Of a DNA stretch of 64,000 nt, positions 18,682-27,070 are shown in pieces (the stretch's first letter is position 1; every line of letters begins with the position of its first letter). A model generated the notes under the pieces. The model was given only the letters and a program-made list of their open reading frames with translations, made no database searches and was not told where the DNA came from. Made by a program: the position numbers and the translations under genes. This DNA comes from Flavobacterium taihuense (GTDB taxonomy: Bacteria; Bacteroidota; Bacteroidia; Flavobacteriales; Flavobacteriaceae): positions 62,001 through 126,000 of the forward strand of contig NZ_JAHWYN010000005.1 of the NCBI RefSeq assembly GCF_019351435.1, in the 5' to 3' direction.

Positions 18682-19218
18682 ATGACAACTACAACATTTT
18701 CAGTTCCAACAAGATCAGAAGTTTCAGAAAACAATCAAGTAATTTTTGATAATTTACAAAAAGCATTAGGATTTGTTCCCAATTTATATGCTACGATTGG
18801 CTATTCAAAAAATGGGTTAGAAAAATATTTGGCCTATCAAAATGCTAAAACCTCTTTGTCCAATAAAGAAAAAGAAGCGGTAAATTTAATTGTAAGCCAA
18901 GTTAACAATTGTATTTATTGCCAAAGTGCCCATACCGTTATTGGGAAAATGAATGGTTTTACAGATGAACAATTGTTGGACATTCGTAAAGGAAAATCTA
19001 CTGATGCAAAATTGAATGCTTTGGTTCAATTGGCAGCTGAAATTACACAAACAAGAGGAAACGCTAATTCAGATTTAGTAGATGCTTTCTTTGCACAGGG
19101 TTTTACAAATGAGAATTTAGTAGATTTGATACTTCAAGTGAGTGATAAAACAGCGTTGAATTATCTACATAATTTGACACAAGTGCCAGTTGATTTTCCT
19201 TTGGCACCCGCTTTATAA
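18682..19218 (+). CDS. AhpD-like/carboxymuconolactone decarboxylase-family protein
   Basis: 178 residues from the ATG at 18682, which I prefer because the frame extended to 18631 would run through a promoter-like CATCTTTG and adds unrelated residues. The core carries the AhpD redox motif C-x-x-C-x-x-x-H (NCIYCQSAHT), preceded by KEKEAVNLIVSQV. By family knowledge such proteins act as peroxide/peroxynitrite-handling disulfide reductases or general redox proteins. It opens the run of small genes and sits just after a Crp/Fnr-type regulator. The exact substrate is unknown. Confidence 0.88.
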   Translation: MTTTTFSVPTRSEVSENNQVIFDNLQKALGFVPNLYATIGYSKNGLEKYLAYQNAKTSLSNKEKEAVNLIVSQVNNCIYCQSAHTVIGKMNGFTDEQLLDIRKGKSTDAKLNALVQLAAEITQTRGNANSDLVDAFFAQGFTNENLVDLILQVSDKTALNYLHNLTQVPVDFPLAPAL

Positions 19219-19242
19219 TTTTTATTTTTTTGAAATCAAAAG

Positions 19243-19277
19243 ATGCAAATCAATTTAATTTGGTTTGCATTCTTTTT
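19243..19277 (+). terminator. Terminator of the AhpD-like gene
   Basis: Stem ATGCAAA/TTTGCAT (19243-19249, 19264-19270) followed by TCTTTTT, 24 bp past the stop. Confidence 0.65.
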
Positions 19278-19294
19278 AAATAAACTCAATTATC

Positions 19295-19708
19295 ATGGAA
19301 CAAAGACATCCACTTCCTCCATTTAATATGGAAACTGCCTTGCAAAAAGTACAATTGGCCGAAGATGCCTGGAATAGTAAAGATCCAGAGCGTGTTGCTT
19401 TGGCCTATACTGTTGATACGGAATGGCGTAATAGAACCGATTTTATTAATGGTCGTGAAGCCGTAAAAGAATTCCTGAAAGGCAAATGGGAAAGAGAACT
19501 CGATTATAAACTCAAAAAAGAATTATGGGGTTTTCGCGAAAATAGAATGGCAGTTCGTTTTGAGTATGAATATAGAAATGCAGCAGGACAATGGTTTCGC
19601 GCCTACGGAAATGAGAACTGGGAATTTGACGAAAATGGTTTGATGCGCAAACGCTTTGCCAGTATCAATGATTTGCCAATAGAGGAGAAGGATAGAAAAT
19701 TTAAATAA
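19295..19708 (+). CDS. DUF1348 (NTF2-like fold) protein
   Basis: 137 residues with the DUF1348 pattern: [40 protein letters not shown], and the late [20 protein letters not shown]. This is a single-domain SnoaL/NTF2-like cone fold; function in this family is not established. No signal peptide, so cytoplasmic. It lies between the AhpD-like gene and an AraC-type regulator, each apparently with its own transcript ends. Confidence 0.85.
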   Translation: MEQRHPLPPFNMETALQKVQLAEDAWNSKDPERVALAYTVDTEWRNRTDFINGREAVKEFLKGKWERELDYKLKKELWGFRENRMAVRFEYEYRNAAGQWFRAYGNENWEFDENGLMRKRFASINDLPIEEKDRKFK

Positions 19709-19719
19709 TTGTCATGGCT

Positions 19720-19750
19720 GAGAATCTTAAAAACCAATTAAAAGATTCTC
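19720..19750 (+). terminator. Hairpin after the DUF1348 gene
   Basis: Nine-base perfect stem GAGAATCTT/AAGATTCTC (19720-19728, 19742-19750). The following T content is modest (GTTTGAATT), so termination is likely but not certain. Confidence 0.5.
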
Positions 19751-19783
19751 GTTTGAATTAAATTTGTTTATAAATTAAATAGT

Positions 19784-20665
19784 ATGATAGATCAATCCAC
19801 GTTTACTTTAGTCAATCCACAAAACGGAAATTTGGCTTTCAAACTTTTTTCTTTTGAAAGCATTTCTTGTTTTGATCATATTCAGCGATTGAATTATTAT
19901 TCATTAATTTGGGTTCAAAAAGGGGAAGGTAAAGTAAAAGTAGATTTTTCAGAATATGATTTTTCAGAAAATCAATTGTTGGCTTTTGCACCCTATCAGC
20001 CTTTTATGTTATCATCTGACGTTGCTATAGAAGGGAAAGTAATTCATTTTCATCCCGATTTTTTTTGTATTATGAAGCACCATGACGAAGTAGCTTGTAA
20101 TGGGGTTTTGTTTAATAATATTTATGAACCACCGTATGTGTTGATTGATGAGGCTGCTAAAGCCACATTCAATATGGTTTTGGAACAAATGAAGATTGAA
20201 ATGCAAAATCCTGCGTTAGCACAATATGAATTGTTAATTTCCTATTTGAAAATTTTCCTCATTACCGCTTCTCGACTAAAAAAAGAACAGCAACCAAAAG
20301 AGTCTGCTCCAATAGAAGAAAATACGGCACCATTTATTCTTCAAAATTTAAAAAATTTCATTGAACAAAATTTCAAAACCAAACATTCTGCCAGTGATTA
20401 TGCTGATTTACTTAATATTTCTCCAAAAGCTTTAGCGAAAATCACCAAAAATCACTTCAATAAAACATTGACCAATTTAATTGCAGAACGCATTATTATC
20501 GAAGCTAAACGTGAATTATACTTGACAAATAAACCAGTCAAAGAAATTGCCTATGAACTCGGGTATGATGATGAACATTATTTTAGTCGCTTTTTTAAAA
20601 CCAATGCCGAAGTTTCGCCTCAAATATATCGTGACACGGTTGGTTTTGCCAAGGCAGTCAATTGA
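19784..20665 (+). CDS. AraC-family transcriptional regulator
   Basis: 293 residues. N-terminal cupin-like sensing domain (about 20-110) and two C-terminal AraC HTH motifs (about 190-285) with EQNFKTKHSASDYADLLNIS and PVKEIAYELGYDDEHYFSRF, the second being the classical conserved helix. It probably regulates neighbouring small genes; the next promoter (20724-20731) lies 59 bp after its stop, but the link is inference. The ligand is unknown. Confidence 0.92.
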   Translation: MIDQSTFTLVNPQNGNLAFKLFSFESISCFDHIQRLNYYSLIWVQKGEGKVKVDFSEYDFSENQLLAFAPYQPFMLSSDVAIEGKVIHFHPDFFCIMKHHDEVACNGVLFNNIYEPPYVLIDEAAKATFNMVLEQMKIEMQNPALAQYELLISYLKIFLITASRLKKEQQPKESAPIEENTAPFILQNLKNFIEQNFKTKHSASDYADLLNISPKALAKITKNHFNKTLTNLIAERIIIEAKRELYLTNKPVKEIAYELGYDDEHYFSRFFKTNAEVSPQIYRDTVGFAKAVN

Positions 20666-20723
20666 TTTAGAAAAATTTGCCTCCAATGTAAACTACCCGA
20701 CATTTTAGCTTTTTTTACTGCTT

Positions 20724-20731
20724 TACATTTG
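20724..20731 (+). promoter_or_regulatory. Promoter element of the YHS-domain gene
   Basis: TACATTTG matches TAnnTTTG, 35 bp before the ATG at 20767. A -33 TTG is not obvious. Confidence 0.5.
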
Positions 20732-20766
20732 TAATATCAAAATCGATAAACAAAAAAATAGTTATT

Positions 20767-21228
20767 ATGAAAAGAGTAATAGTACTGCTGTTGGTTGTCT
20801 TCGCTTTCTCAACCACATTTGCACAAAGTGCAAGCAAAAAACTATCCGAATATAATTTGGAAAATAAAGTTGCCATTCAAGGCTTCGATCCCGTGTCTTA
20901 TTTTAAACAAAATAAGGCCATGAAAGGGAGAAAAGAAATTTCAATTACTTATGATGGAGTGATGTATCAATTTTCTTCAACTGCAAATAAAGAAATTTTC
21001 TTGAAAAATCCAGCTTCCTTCGAGCCACAATACGGTGGTTGGTGTGCTTATGCTATGGGAAGTGCTGGAGAAAAAGTCGAAATTAATCCGGAAACTTTTA
21101 AAGTTATTGATGGCAAATTGTATCTGTTTTATAATGCTTATTTCAACAACACCCTAAAAAGCTGGAACAAGGATGAAACCAGTTTGAAAGTAAAAGCTGA
21201 TGCCAATTGGAAGAAAATTAAAAAATAG
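20767..21228 (+). CDS. YHS-domain secreted protein
   Basis: 153 residues with signal peptide (VIVLLLVVFAFSTTFAQ). The mature part has the YHS motif form GFDPVSYF followed by MYQFSSTANKEIFLKNPASFEPQYGGWCAYAMG. YHS domains are small metal- or haem-related modules found with metal-handling proteins; role here unknown. It heads a tight group: 5 bp to the DoxX-like gene, which in turn is 1 bp before the DinB-like reading frame. Confidence 0.85.
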   Translation: MKRVIVLLLVVFAFSTTFAQSASKKLSEYNLENKVAIQGFDPVSYFKQNKAMKGRKEISITYDGVMYQFSSTANKEIFLKNPASFEPQYGGWCAYAMGSAGEKVEINPETFKVIDGKLYLFYNAYFNNTLKSWNKDETSLKVKADANWKKIKK

Positions 21229-21233
21229 AAATC

Positions 21234-21617
21234 ATGAAAATATCAATTGTACAATGGTTGTTTCGGCTAACTGCTGCAATCATTTTATTGCAAACGCTGT
21301 ATTTTAAATTTACGGCTGCAGAAGAGAGTGTTTATATTTTCTCGACCTTGGGAATAGAGCCGTATGGCAGAATTGGATCGGGAGTAGCCGAGTTAATCGC
21401 TGCTATCTTAATTCTGATTCCAAGAACAACTTTATTGGGGGCTTTGTTGGGTGCAGGAGTAATGCTTGGCGCTATTTTTTCGCATCTTTTTGTATTAGGA
21501 ATAGAAGTGAAAAATGATAGAGGAGAGTTATTTATTTTAGCAATAATTACCTTTCTTTGTTGTCTTGCATTAATTTATTGGAATAAAAGTAAAATGATTA
21601 ACCTCTTAAAATTATAA
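21234..21617 (+). CDS. DoxX-like four-helix membrane protein
   Basis: 127 residues with four predicted membrane segments (roughly 8-25, 45-62, 67-88, 98-118). TAAIILLQTLYFKFTAAEESVYIF and RIGSGVAELIAAILILIP fit DoxX/DUF6041-like small membrane proteins. Function unknown; translationally close to the YHS gene upstream, suggesting one operon. Confidence 0.75.
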   Translation: MKISIVQWLFRLTAAIILLQTLYFKFTAAEESVYIFSTLGIEPYGRIGSGVAELIAAILILIPRTTLLGALLGAGVMLGAIFSHLFVLGIEVKNDRGELFILAIITFLCCLALIYWNKSKMINLLKL

Positions 21618-21618
21618 T

Positions 21619-22107
21619 ATGCTAATTCCATCTATAAATAATAGTCTTGATGAATTGATTGAATTGCTCAACCAATTGTCTAAAGAGGAATATTTGGAAC
21701 CTTGTTTTGAATTGAGTGGCTCTAGTATTGGTGAGCATACTCGGCATATCGTTGAAATGTTTCAGTGTTTGAATCGGAATTATAATTCAGGAATCGTGAA
21801 TTATGATAAAAGAGATCGAAATAAACTGATTCAAACCAATACAGATTTTGCAATTCAAGCAATTTTGGATGTCAAAGACGGTATTTTAAAAGAAAATAAA
21901 AATTTAGAATTGCACCAAATGATGGATGGTATTGCTATCAAAATTTAAAGTAACTATTACCGAGAGTTGCTATATAATTTGGAACATTGTATTCATCACC
22001 AAGCATTGATTAAAGTAGCAATTTTAAAGTCTGAAAAAATAACGGTTGATTCCAATTTTGGGGTGGCTCGTTCAACAATCGAATACAGGAAACAATGTGT
22101 ACAGTAA
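21619..22107 (+). pseudogene. DinB-like protein gene interrupted by an in-frame TAA
   Basis: The frame starting at 21619 encodes a DinB/YfiT four-helix protein (start region SINNSLDELIELLNQL, then a metal-ligand-like histidine in GEHTRHIVEMF). It stops at a TAA at 21946-21948 after 109 residues. The same frame continues without further stops to 22107 and reads SNYYRELLYNLEHCIHHQAL, the conserved C-terminal helix with its histidine pair. A single GAA or CAA to TAA change at codon 110 would explain it. The intact product would have 162 residues. The remaining frame still overlaps the next gene by 13 bp, as expected for an old operon. Sequencing error cannot be excluded. Confidence 0.8.
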
Positions 22108-22805
22108 GTTTTGTTTGCTCGAATGGTAAAATTATCATTACGTCCAATCGTGATGAAAAAATAATGCGACCGACTGCAATTCCGCCCAAAAATTACACCT
22201 TGAACGGAAAAAATATTATTTATCCAAAAGACTCCAAAGCAGGGGGAACTTGGTATGTGGTAGACGAAAACGGAACCGTTTTGGTCTTACTCAATGGAGC
22301 CGATGAAAAGCATGAAGTTCAATTACATTATCGAAAAAGCCGCGGTTTGATTGTGCTAGAGATGATTAGTAGTGCTTCGCCAAAGCAATTTTGGGATGAA
22401 ATTGATTTAGAAAATATCGAACCTTTTACATTAGTTTTGTTTCAGGAAAAACTGCTTTTTCAATTGCGCTGGAATGGAGCCGAAAAATCAACTACAACTT
22501 TAAATACTGATAAAAATTATGTTTGGTCTTCGTCAACCCTTTATTCAAAAGACATTCGAGAGCAGCGTTCGAATTGGTTTTATTCTTTTTTAGATGCCAA
22601 TCCTGAAATTACACAAGACAAAATGCTGCATTTTCATCGTTATACGGAAGAAAATAACAATGAACATGGCTTGGTAATTAATCGAAACAATCAATTGAAA
22701 ACATTAAGTATTACCCAATCGGTAATTGAGAAGAATAAGGTTATTATGAATTATTTAGACTTGATTGCTGAAAAAGAATATTCTAAAACGTTTATTTCCA
22801 TCTAA
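22095..22805 (+). CDS. NRDE-family (TANGO2-like) protein
   Basis: 236 residues. It begins MCTVSF with a Cys2, and the family-naming NRDE tetrad is visible in IITSNRDEKIMRPTA; GTWYVVDENGTVLVLLNG follows. The family has an N-terminal-nucleophile-hydrolase-like arrangement, and eukaryotic TANGO2 is linked to lipid or haem handling; the bacterial role is not established. It starts inside the end of the broken DinB-like frame in another phase. Confidence 0.88.
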   Translation: MCTVSFVCSNGKIIITSNRDEKIMRPTAIPPKNYTLNGKNIIYPKDSKAGGTWYVVDENGTVLVLLNGADEKHEVQLHYRKSRGLIVLEMISSASPKQFWDEIDLENIEPFTLVLFQEKLLFQLRWNGAEKSTTTLNTDKNYVWSSSTLYSKDIREQRSNWFYSFLDANPEITQDKMLHFHRYTEENNNEHGLVINRNNQLKTLSITQSVIEKNKVIMNYLDLIAEKEYSKTFISI

Positions 22806-22838
22806 TAACTTTGATAAGTTTATAAAATAATTACAAAA

Positions 22839-23876
22839 TTGAAACTATTCTTTCACAAATTGACACACTGGGAGTATTGGCCTTTTCAAATCGTTTATAT
22901 ACCGATTTATTTCCTATGGGCGTATTATTCGATTAAGGCGAAATCTATTTTTTTCTTCAATGCTTCCAATCCAACCATTAAAAATGGCGGTTTTATGATG
23001 GAAAGTAAAAAGCAAATTTATAATTTGATTCCTCAAAATTATTATCCCAAAACCGAATTGGTGAAAGCCAGAACTTCTGTTGAAGAGATTAGTAAAATAT
23101 TAGAAAATGCAGGAATTAAATATCCTTTTATTGCCAAACCGGATATTGGTTTGAGAGGGTCTGCCGTTAAAAAAATAGTAACTCCAACCGATTTAAAACA
23201 GTATTCTGAAAGTGCTTATTTTGATTTTATTGTGCAGGATTTGATTCCGTATGAAAATGAAGTCGGTGTTTTTTATGTACGCTATCCACACGAAAAGAAA
23301 GGAAGAATTACAGGTATAGTCGCTAAGGAATTTCTAATAATTACCGGAAATGGAGTGGCAACTATTGAGGAATTGATAAAACAAAATCCTAGATACGAAT
23401 TGCAGTTAAAAGTGCTAAAGCAAGAATATGGAAGTAAATTGCAGACGGTTTTGCCTGTAGGCGAAAAAATAAATCTTGTGCCTTATGGGAATCATGCTCG
23501 TGGAGCCAAATTTATAGATGGAAGTCATAGGGTAACACCAAAACTTACCGACACTTTTAACGAAATGTGTATGCAAATTCCTGGTTTTCATTTTGGAAGG
23601 TTGGATATAATGTACAACACTTTTGAGGAATTAGAACAAGGGAAAAGTTTCTCGGTGGTCGAGTTAAATGGAGCAGCAAGCGAGCCAACTCATATTTATG
23701 ACCCTGAACATTCCTTGCTATTTGCTTGGAAAGAATTGGCAAGGCACATTACCTATATGTATGAAATAAGTGTAGCCAACCGTAAATTGGGCTTTCCGTA
23801 TTTGGCACACAAAGAAGGGATGAAAGAATACCGTTTGCATCAAAAGCAAAATAAGAGAATTGTAAATTTCCAATAA
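22839..23876 (+). CDS. ATP-grasp-fold protein with N-terminal membrane segment
   Basis: 345 residues from a TTG start (no ATG in a suitable place). A hydrophobic segment near 14-33 (FQIVYIPIYFLWAYYSI) is followed by an ATP-grasp domain from about 75: YPFIAKPDIGLRGSAVKKI (nucleotide lysine), FIVQDLIPYENEVGVFYVRYP, and the C-terminal metal-binding stretch VVELNGAASEPTHIYDP. It looks like a ligase of the D-Ala-D-Ala ligase superfamily with unknown substrate. Its stop codon abuts the ATG of the LysE-like gene, so the two are probably functionally linked. Confidence 0.75.
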   Translation: MKLFFHKLTHWEYWPFQIVYIPIYFLWAYYSIKAKSIFFFNASNPTIKNGGFMMESKKQIYNLIPQNYYPKTELVKARTSVEEISKILENAGIKYPFIAKPDIGLRGSAVKKIVTPTDLKQYSESAYFDFIVQDLIPYENEVGVFYVRYPHEKKGRITGIVAKEFLIITGNGVATIEELIKQNPRYELQLKVLKQEYGSKLQTVLPVGEKINLVPYGNHARGAKFIDGSHRVTPKLTDTFNEMCMQIPGFHFGRLDIMYNTFEELEQGKSFSVVELNGAASEPTHIYDPEHSLLFAWKELARHITYMYEISVANRKLGFPYLAHKEGMKEYRLHQKQNKRIVNFQ

Positions 23877-24530
23877 ATGAAAGCTATAAAAAATTTAATT
23901 GTTGGATTTATTGTGAGTTTTTTAGGTTCGCTACCCTTGGGTTATTTGAATATTATTGGAGTTGAGGTTTTGTCTAAATTAGGAATAAACGCTTTGGTTT
24001 CTTATTTATTGGGCGTGATTGTTATTGAAGCAGTTGTCATTTATTTTACTGTTATTTTTTCAAACCAATTGGCAGAAAATAAAAAATTGATGAAAAGCAT
24101 CGATTTCTTTGCGGTCTTTTTTCTTTTATTGATTGCTTATGTATTTTATGCCTATTCGAATCAAACGACTCAAGAACATAATTATTTGGAAGATTACATT
24201 CAATATTCTCCCTTTTTGATTGGGTTCGTTTTATGCGGATTGAATTTTCTTCAAATACCTTTTTGGATGGGTTGGAATTTGTACCTAATGAATGCCAAAC
24301 ACATATCGTTATCCAAAAAACTTAAATTTCATTATATTTTTGGTACTTTACTTGGTGCTTTTTTTGGAATGCTAGCTGTAATCGTTTTATTGGATTCGCT
24401 TTCCCAAAAAATATTGAATTATTCCAAAATTATTATACCAATTGTTATACCATTGTTTTTTGTAGTCTTGGCTTGTTTTCAGGCCCGAAAAGTCTATAAA
24501 AAGTATTTAAAAAAAACCGCTACATTCTAA
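23877..24530 (+). CDS. LysE-like membrane transporter
   Basis: 217 residues, six predicted membrane segments. The start FIVSFLGSLPLGYLNIIGVEV fits the LysE/RhtB exporter N-terminus (conserved Gly/Pro in the first helix). The ATG follows the TAA of the ATP-grasp gene with no gap, implying coupled translation. Possible role: export of an amino acid or conjugate made by its partner; this is inference. Confidence 0.72.
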   Translation: MKAIKNLIVGFIVSFLGSLPLGYLNIIGVEVLSKLGINALVSYLLGVIVIEAVVIYFTVIFSNQLAENKKLMKSIDFFAVFFLLLIAYVFYAYSNQTTQEHNYLEDYIQYSPFLIGFVLCGLNFLQIPFWMGWNLYLMNAKHISLSKKLKFHYIFGTLLGAFFGMLAVIVLLDSLSQKILNYSKIIIPIVIPLFFVVLACFQARKVYKKYLKKTATF

Positions 24531-24549
24531 AAAGAAAGCATTTAATTTT

Positions 24550-24708
24550 AACCATATAAGTCATATAAGTGAAGAAGAAGGATGGTTTTTGAAATCAATA
24601 AAAAAAGTGATTATAAGTAAAAAAATTTTTTGAGTTGTAATTATACTAAAATGAACTTTCGATTTTACTTTATTTTATTCAAATTAAGCTTATATGACTT
24701 ATATGGTT
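24550..24708. repeat. Perfect 20-bp inverted repeat between convergent genes
   Basis: AACCATATAAGTCATATAAG at 24550-24569 recurs as its exact reverse complement at 24689-24708, enclosing 119 bp. Each arm is itself a tandem ATATAAG-TC-ATATAAG. It lies between the converging LysE-like and GNAT genes. It may be a small mobile-repeat relic or a long-range transcript-end hairpin. No coding capacity inside. Confidence 0.75.
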
Positions 24709-24762
24709 TAATATTGCAGCCAACAAAATGCTGTTAATTTTAGTATTAAGCTAAGAAAACAA

Positions 24763-25332
24763 TTAGATAGAAGGTTGACTCATATCATAACCCAAAATAA
24801 AATAGTTGTTATTGTTGAATTCAAAATCGCCAATAATAGCCCATTTCAGTTTTTCAATATGTGCTTTTTGAGAAGGTATATTGGTTTTGTTGATAAAAGT
24901 TATACTTATTGGAAAACGTTTCACAAGGTGTGTTCTCATAAAATCAAAGAAAGGATTAATTAAACCTTTTCCTCGATATTTTTTGTCAATACAAATAGGA
25001 CCATACTGAAAAGTATTGCGATCAGTCATCTTAAAATCTTTGAAAGAAAGACCAGGCAGCATTGGAGTCATATGATTAAAAATAGCCCATTGACTGAAAT
25101 AATCCCAACTTGCAGCAAAGATATAAGCAATAATTTTGTTGTTGTCTTTGGCAATAAACAAACCTTCTTGTCGAATTACTTCTTGCAATTGATCTATCGA
25201 AAATGGAGTGGTTACAAACCCTGAAGCCTTTTCTTCTTCGGTCATATTCGAAACTAAATAAATGCTTTGTAAGGCTATTACTCCTTCAATGTCTGAATTT
25301 TTTGCTACTTCAAATTGTATGTTTTCAATCAT
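24763..25332 (-). CDS. GNAT-family N-acetyltransferase
   Basis: 189 residues from the ATG at 25332; an upstream ATG at 25365 is in frame but adds residues outside the fold, which starts at MIENIQFEVAKNSDIEGVIALQ. The acetyl-CoA-binding motif A region is visible as YGPICIDKKYRGKGLINPFFDFM (R-G-K-G). Substrate unknown. Monocistronic. Confidence 0.85.
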   Translation of the reverse strand: MIENIQFEVAKNSDIEGVIALQSIYLVSNMTEEEKASGFVTTPFSIDQLQEVIRQEGLFIAKDNNKIIAYIFAASWDYFSQWAIFNHMTPMLPGLSFKDFKMTDRNTFQYGPICIDKKYRGKGLINPFFDFMRTHLVKRFPISITFINKTNIPSQKAHIEKLKWAIIGDFEFNNNNYFILGYDMSQPSI

Positions 25333-25698
25333 TTTTATAGTTCTAGATGGGTTGTTTTTTTGCAAAAATAAGTAAAAGTCTAGTGTTGTTTTTTAAATAT
25401 TCCAGTATTATTTGAGATCAATATCTTTTTTTAGAATTTTAATTTCTTCTTTTGGCTCTTTGACTCGGATATTGATTTTCTGGTACTTCTATACTGCCCC
25501 ATTTCTATCGGCCAAAATATCCGGTTTAGCTTGGATTTACGAAAGTAAAAAACAATTGGCAGTATTCGTTTTTTTTTAATGAAACTCCAATTTTTACGGT
25601 TCTTATTTTATTTTTAGAGTTGTATTTTTTGTCTTTTTATAAAAGGATAAAAATATATTATTTAAAATTTAAAAGTACAGTTTTTTAACTGTTTTGAC
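25333..25698. other. Intergenic region with a possible gene remnant on the minus strand
   Basis: On the minus strand between about 25545 and 25405 one frame reads AKPDILADRNGAV, a TAG stop, then KYQKINIRVKEPKEEIKIL and DIDLK with a terminal TAA. The second half looks like a genuine protein C-terminus (charged, low stop density), so this may be the tail of a decayed gene. I recognise no family. A short ACAGTT/AACTGT hairpin (25677-25692) overlaps the promoter of the SDR gene and could be an operator. Confidence 0.3.
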
Positions 25699-25706
25699 TA
25701 TTTTTG
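25699..25706 (+). promoter_or_regulatory. -7 box abutting the SDR start codon
   Basis: TATTTTTG ends 5 bases before the ATG at 25711. Transcription would begin at or next to the start codon, that is, a leaderless message. Confidence 0.5.
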
Positions 25707-25710
25707 CTAC

Positions 25711-26388
25711 ATGAAAAATATTATTATTACGGGAACAAGTAGGGGAATAGGTCTTGAGTTGGCTTTGCAATTTGCCAATGCTGGACATCAAGTGCTTGCT
25801 ATTTCAAGAAAAATAAATGAAGCTTTGCTTTTACATAAAAACATAACATGTCTCTCAGTAGATATATCGAATGAGGCAGAGTTGCAAAAAGTGTCAAATT
25901 TTCTGTCTGCATCTTGGAAAAGCATTGATGCTGTCGTTCATAATGCTGGTAGCTTATTATTAAGACCTTTTTCGGAAACGACACAGCATGATTTTGAAAA
26001 TATATATAAAGTCAATGTTTTTGGCGTTGCTAATTTGACACGCATTTGTTTGCCTTATTTGCAAAAAGGCAGTCACGTAGTAACCATAAGTTCTATGGGG
26101 GGGGTGCAAGGAAGTCTTAAGTTTGCTGGATTGGCAGCTTACAGTTCCAGTAAAGGAGCTGTGATTACGCTATCTGAGTTACTGGCTGAAGAGTATAAAG
26201 AACAGGGGATTTCTTTTAATGTTTTGGCATTAGGATCTGTACAAACCGAAATGTTGCAAGAAGCATTTCCTGGATATCAAGCGCCACTATCAGCTAGTGA
26301 AATGGCCAATTACATTTATGATTTTACGCTTACGGGAAATAAATATTTTAACGGTAAAGTTTTGCCAGTTTCTTCGACAAATCCGTAA
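25711..26388 (+). CDS. Short-chain dehydrogenase/reductase
   Basis: 225 residues, classical SDR. Cofactor motif TGTSRGIGLEL near residue 8, NAG motif in VVHNAGSLL, catalytic Ser in TISSMGG and the Tyr-x-x-x-Lys pair in AAYSSSKGAV. An Arg-rich turn (SRKINE) after the second strand is compatible with NADPH. Substrate unknown. It is 45 bp before the SprT-like gene. Confidence 0.92.
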   Translation: MKNIIITGTSRGIGLELALQFANAGHQVLAISRKINEALLLHKNITCLSVDISNEAELQKVSNFLSASWKSIDAVVHNAGSLLLRPFSETTQHDFENIYKVNVFGVANLTRICLPYLQKGSHVVTISSMGGVQGSLKFAGLAAYSSSKGAVITLSELLAEEYKEQGISFNVLALGSVQTEMLQEAFPGYQAPLSASEMANYIYDFTLTGNKYFNGKVLPVSSTNP

Positions 26389-26433
26389 GAATTGTAAAAT
26401 TCTAAATTCCAACCCAAATCCTTATAACTAGTT

Positions 26434-27033
26434 TTGCCAGAAACACTTTTAAAATATTTGCCGGAACATGCCGTAAAGCCAGTTTTTGAACTGATTGTTA
26501 CGCATCAAGTGCATCTCAAAATTGTAAATGAGAGGCAAACCCGTCACGGAGATTATCGAAAAGGTTTGAATGGGAAGCACGAGATTACGGTTAATTCCAG
26601 TCTCAATAAATACAAGTTTTTGATTACGTTGATTCATGAAATTTCACATTTGGTGGCATTTGAGAAATTTGGTAGACATATTAAACCACACGGAGATGAA
26701 TGGAAACATTCTTTTCAAAGGTTGATGATACCGTATATTCGACCAGAGATTTTTCCAAATCATTTGTTACCTTTGTTGGCTAGGCATTTCAAAAATCCTA
26801 CTGCAAGTAGCGATACTGATGCCACATTAGCATTGGCCTTAAAGCAGTATGACAAACCAAATGATAAAAACTATATCTTTGAGATTCCTTACGGTAGCGT
26901 TTTTAGAATCTCTAATGGTAAAGTTTTCAAGAAGATAGCCATACGAACCAAGCGATACGAATGTTTGGAAGTTAGCACCGGGCGTCTGTATTTATTTAAC
27001 CCCAATGCCGAGGTAGAGTTGTTACCCGGATAA
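26434..27033 (+). CDS. SprT-like zinc metalloprotease-fold protein
   Basis: 199 residues from a TTG start (PETLLKYLPEHAVKPVFEL). The zinc-binding H-E-x-x-H appears as LIHEISHLVAFEKFGRHIKPHG, with the third His ligand downstream, as in SprT domains. No C-terminal zinc-ribbon cysteines are seen. Eukaryotic relatives (SPRTN) clear DNA-protein crosslinks; the bacterial role is uncertain. It sits 37 bp upstream of the mannose-1-phosphate guanylyltransferase gene. Confidence 0.85.
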   Translation: MPETLLKYLPEHAVKPVFELIVTHQVHLKIVNERQTRHGDYRKGLNGKHEITVNSSLNKYKFLITLIHEISHLVAFEKFGRHIKPHGDEWKHSFQRLMIPYIRPEIFPNHLLPLLARHFKNPTASSDTDATLALALKQYDKPNDKNYIFEIPYGSVFRISNGKVFKKIAIRTKRYECLEVSTGRLYLFNPNAEVELLPG

Positions 27034-27070
27034 AAATGATTTGCTGTTAGGGCAAATAAAATAAAATAAA

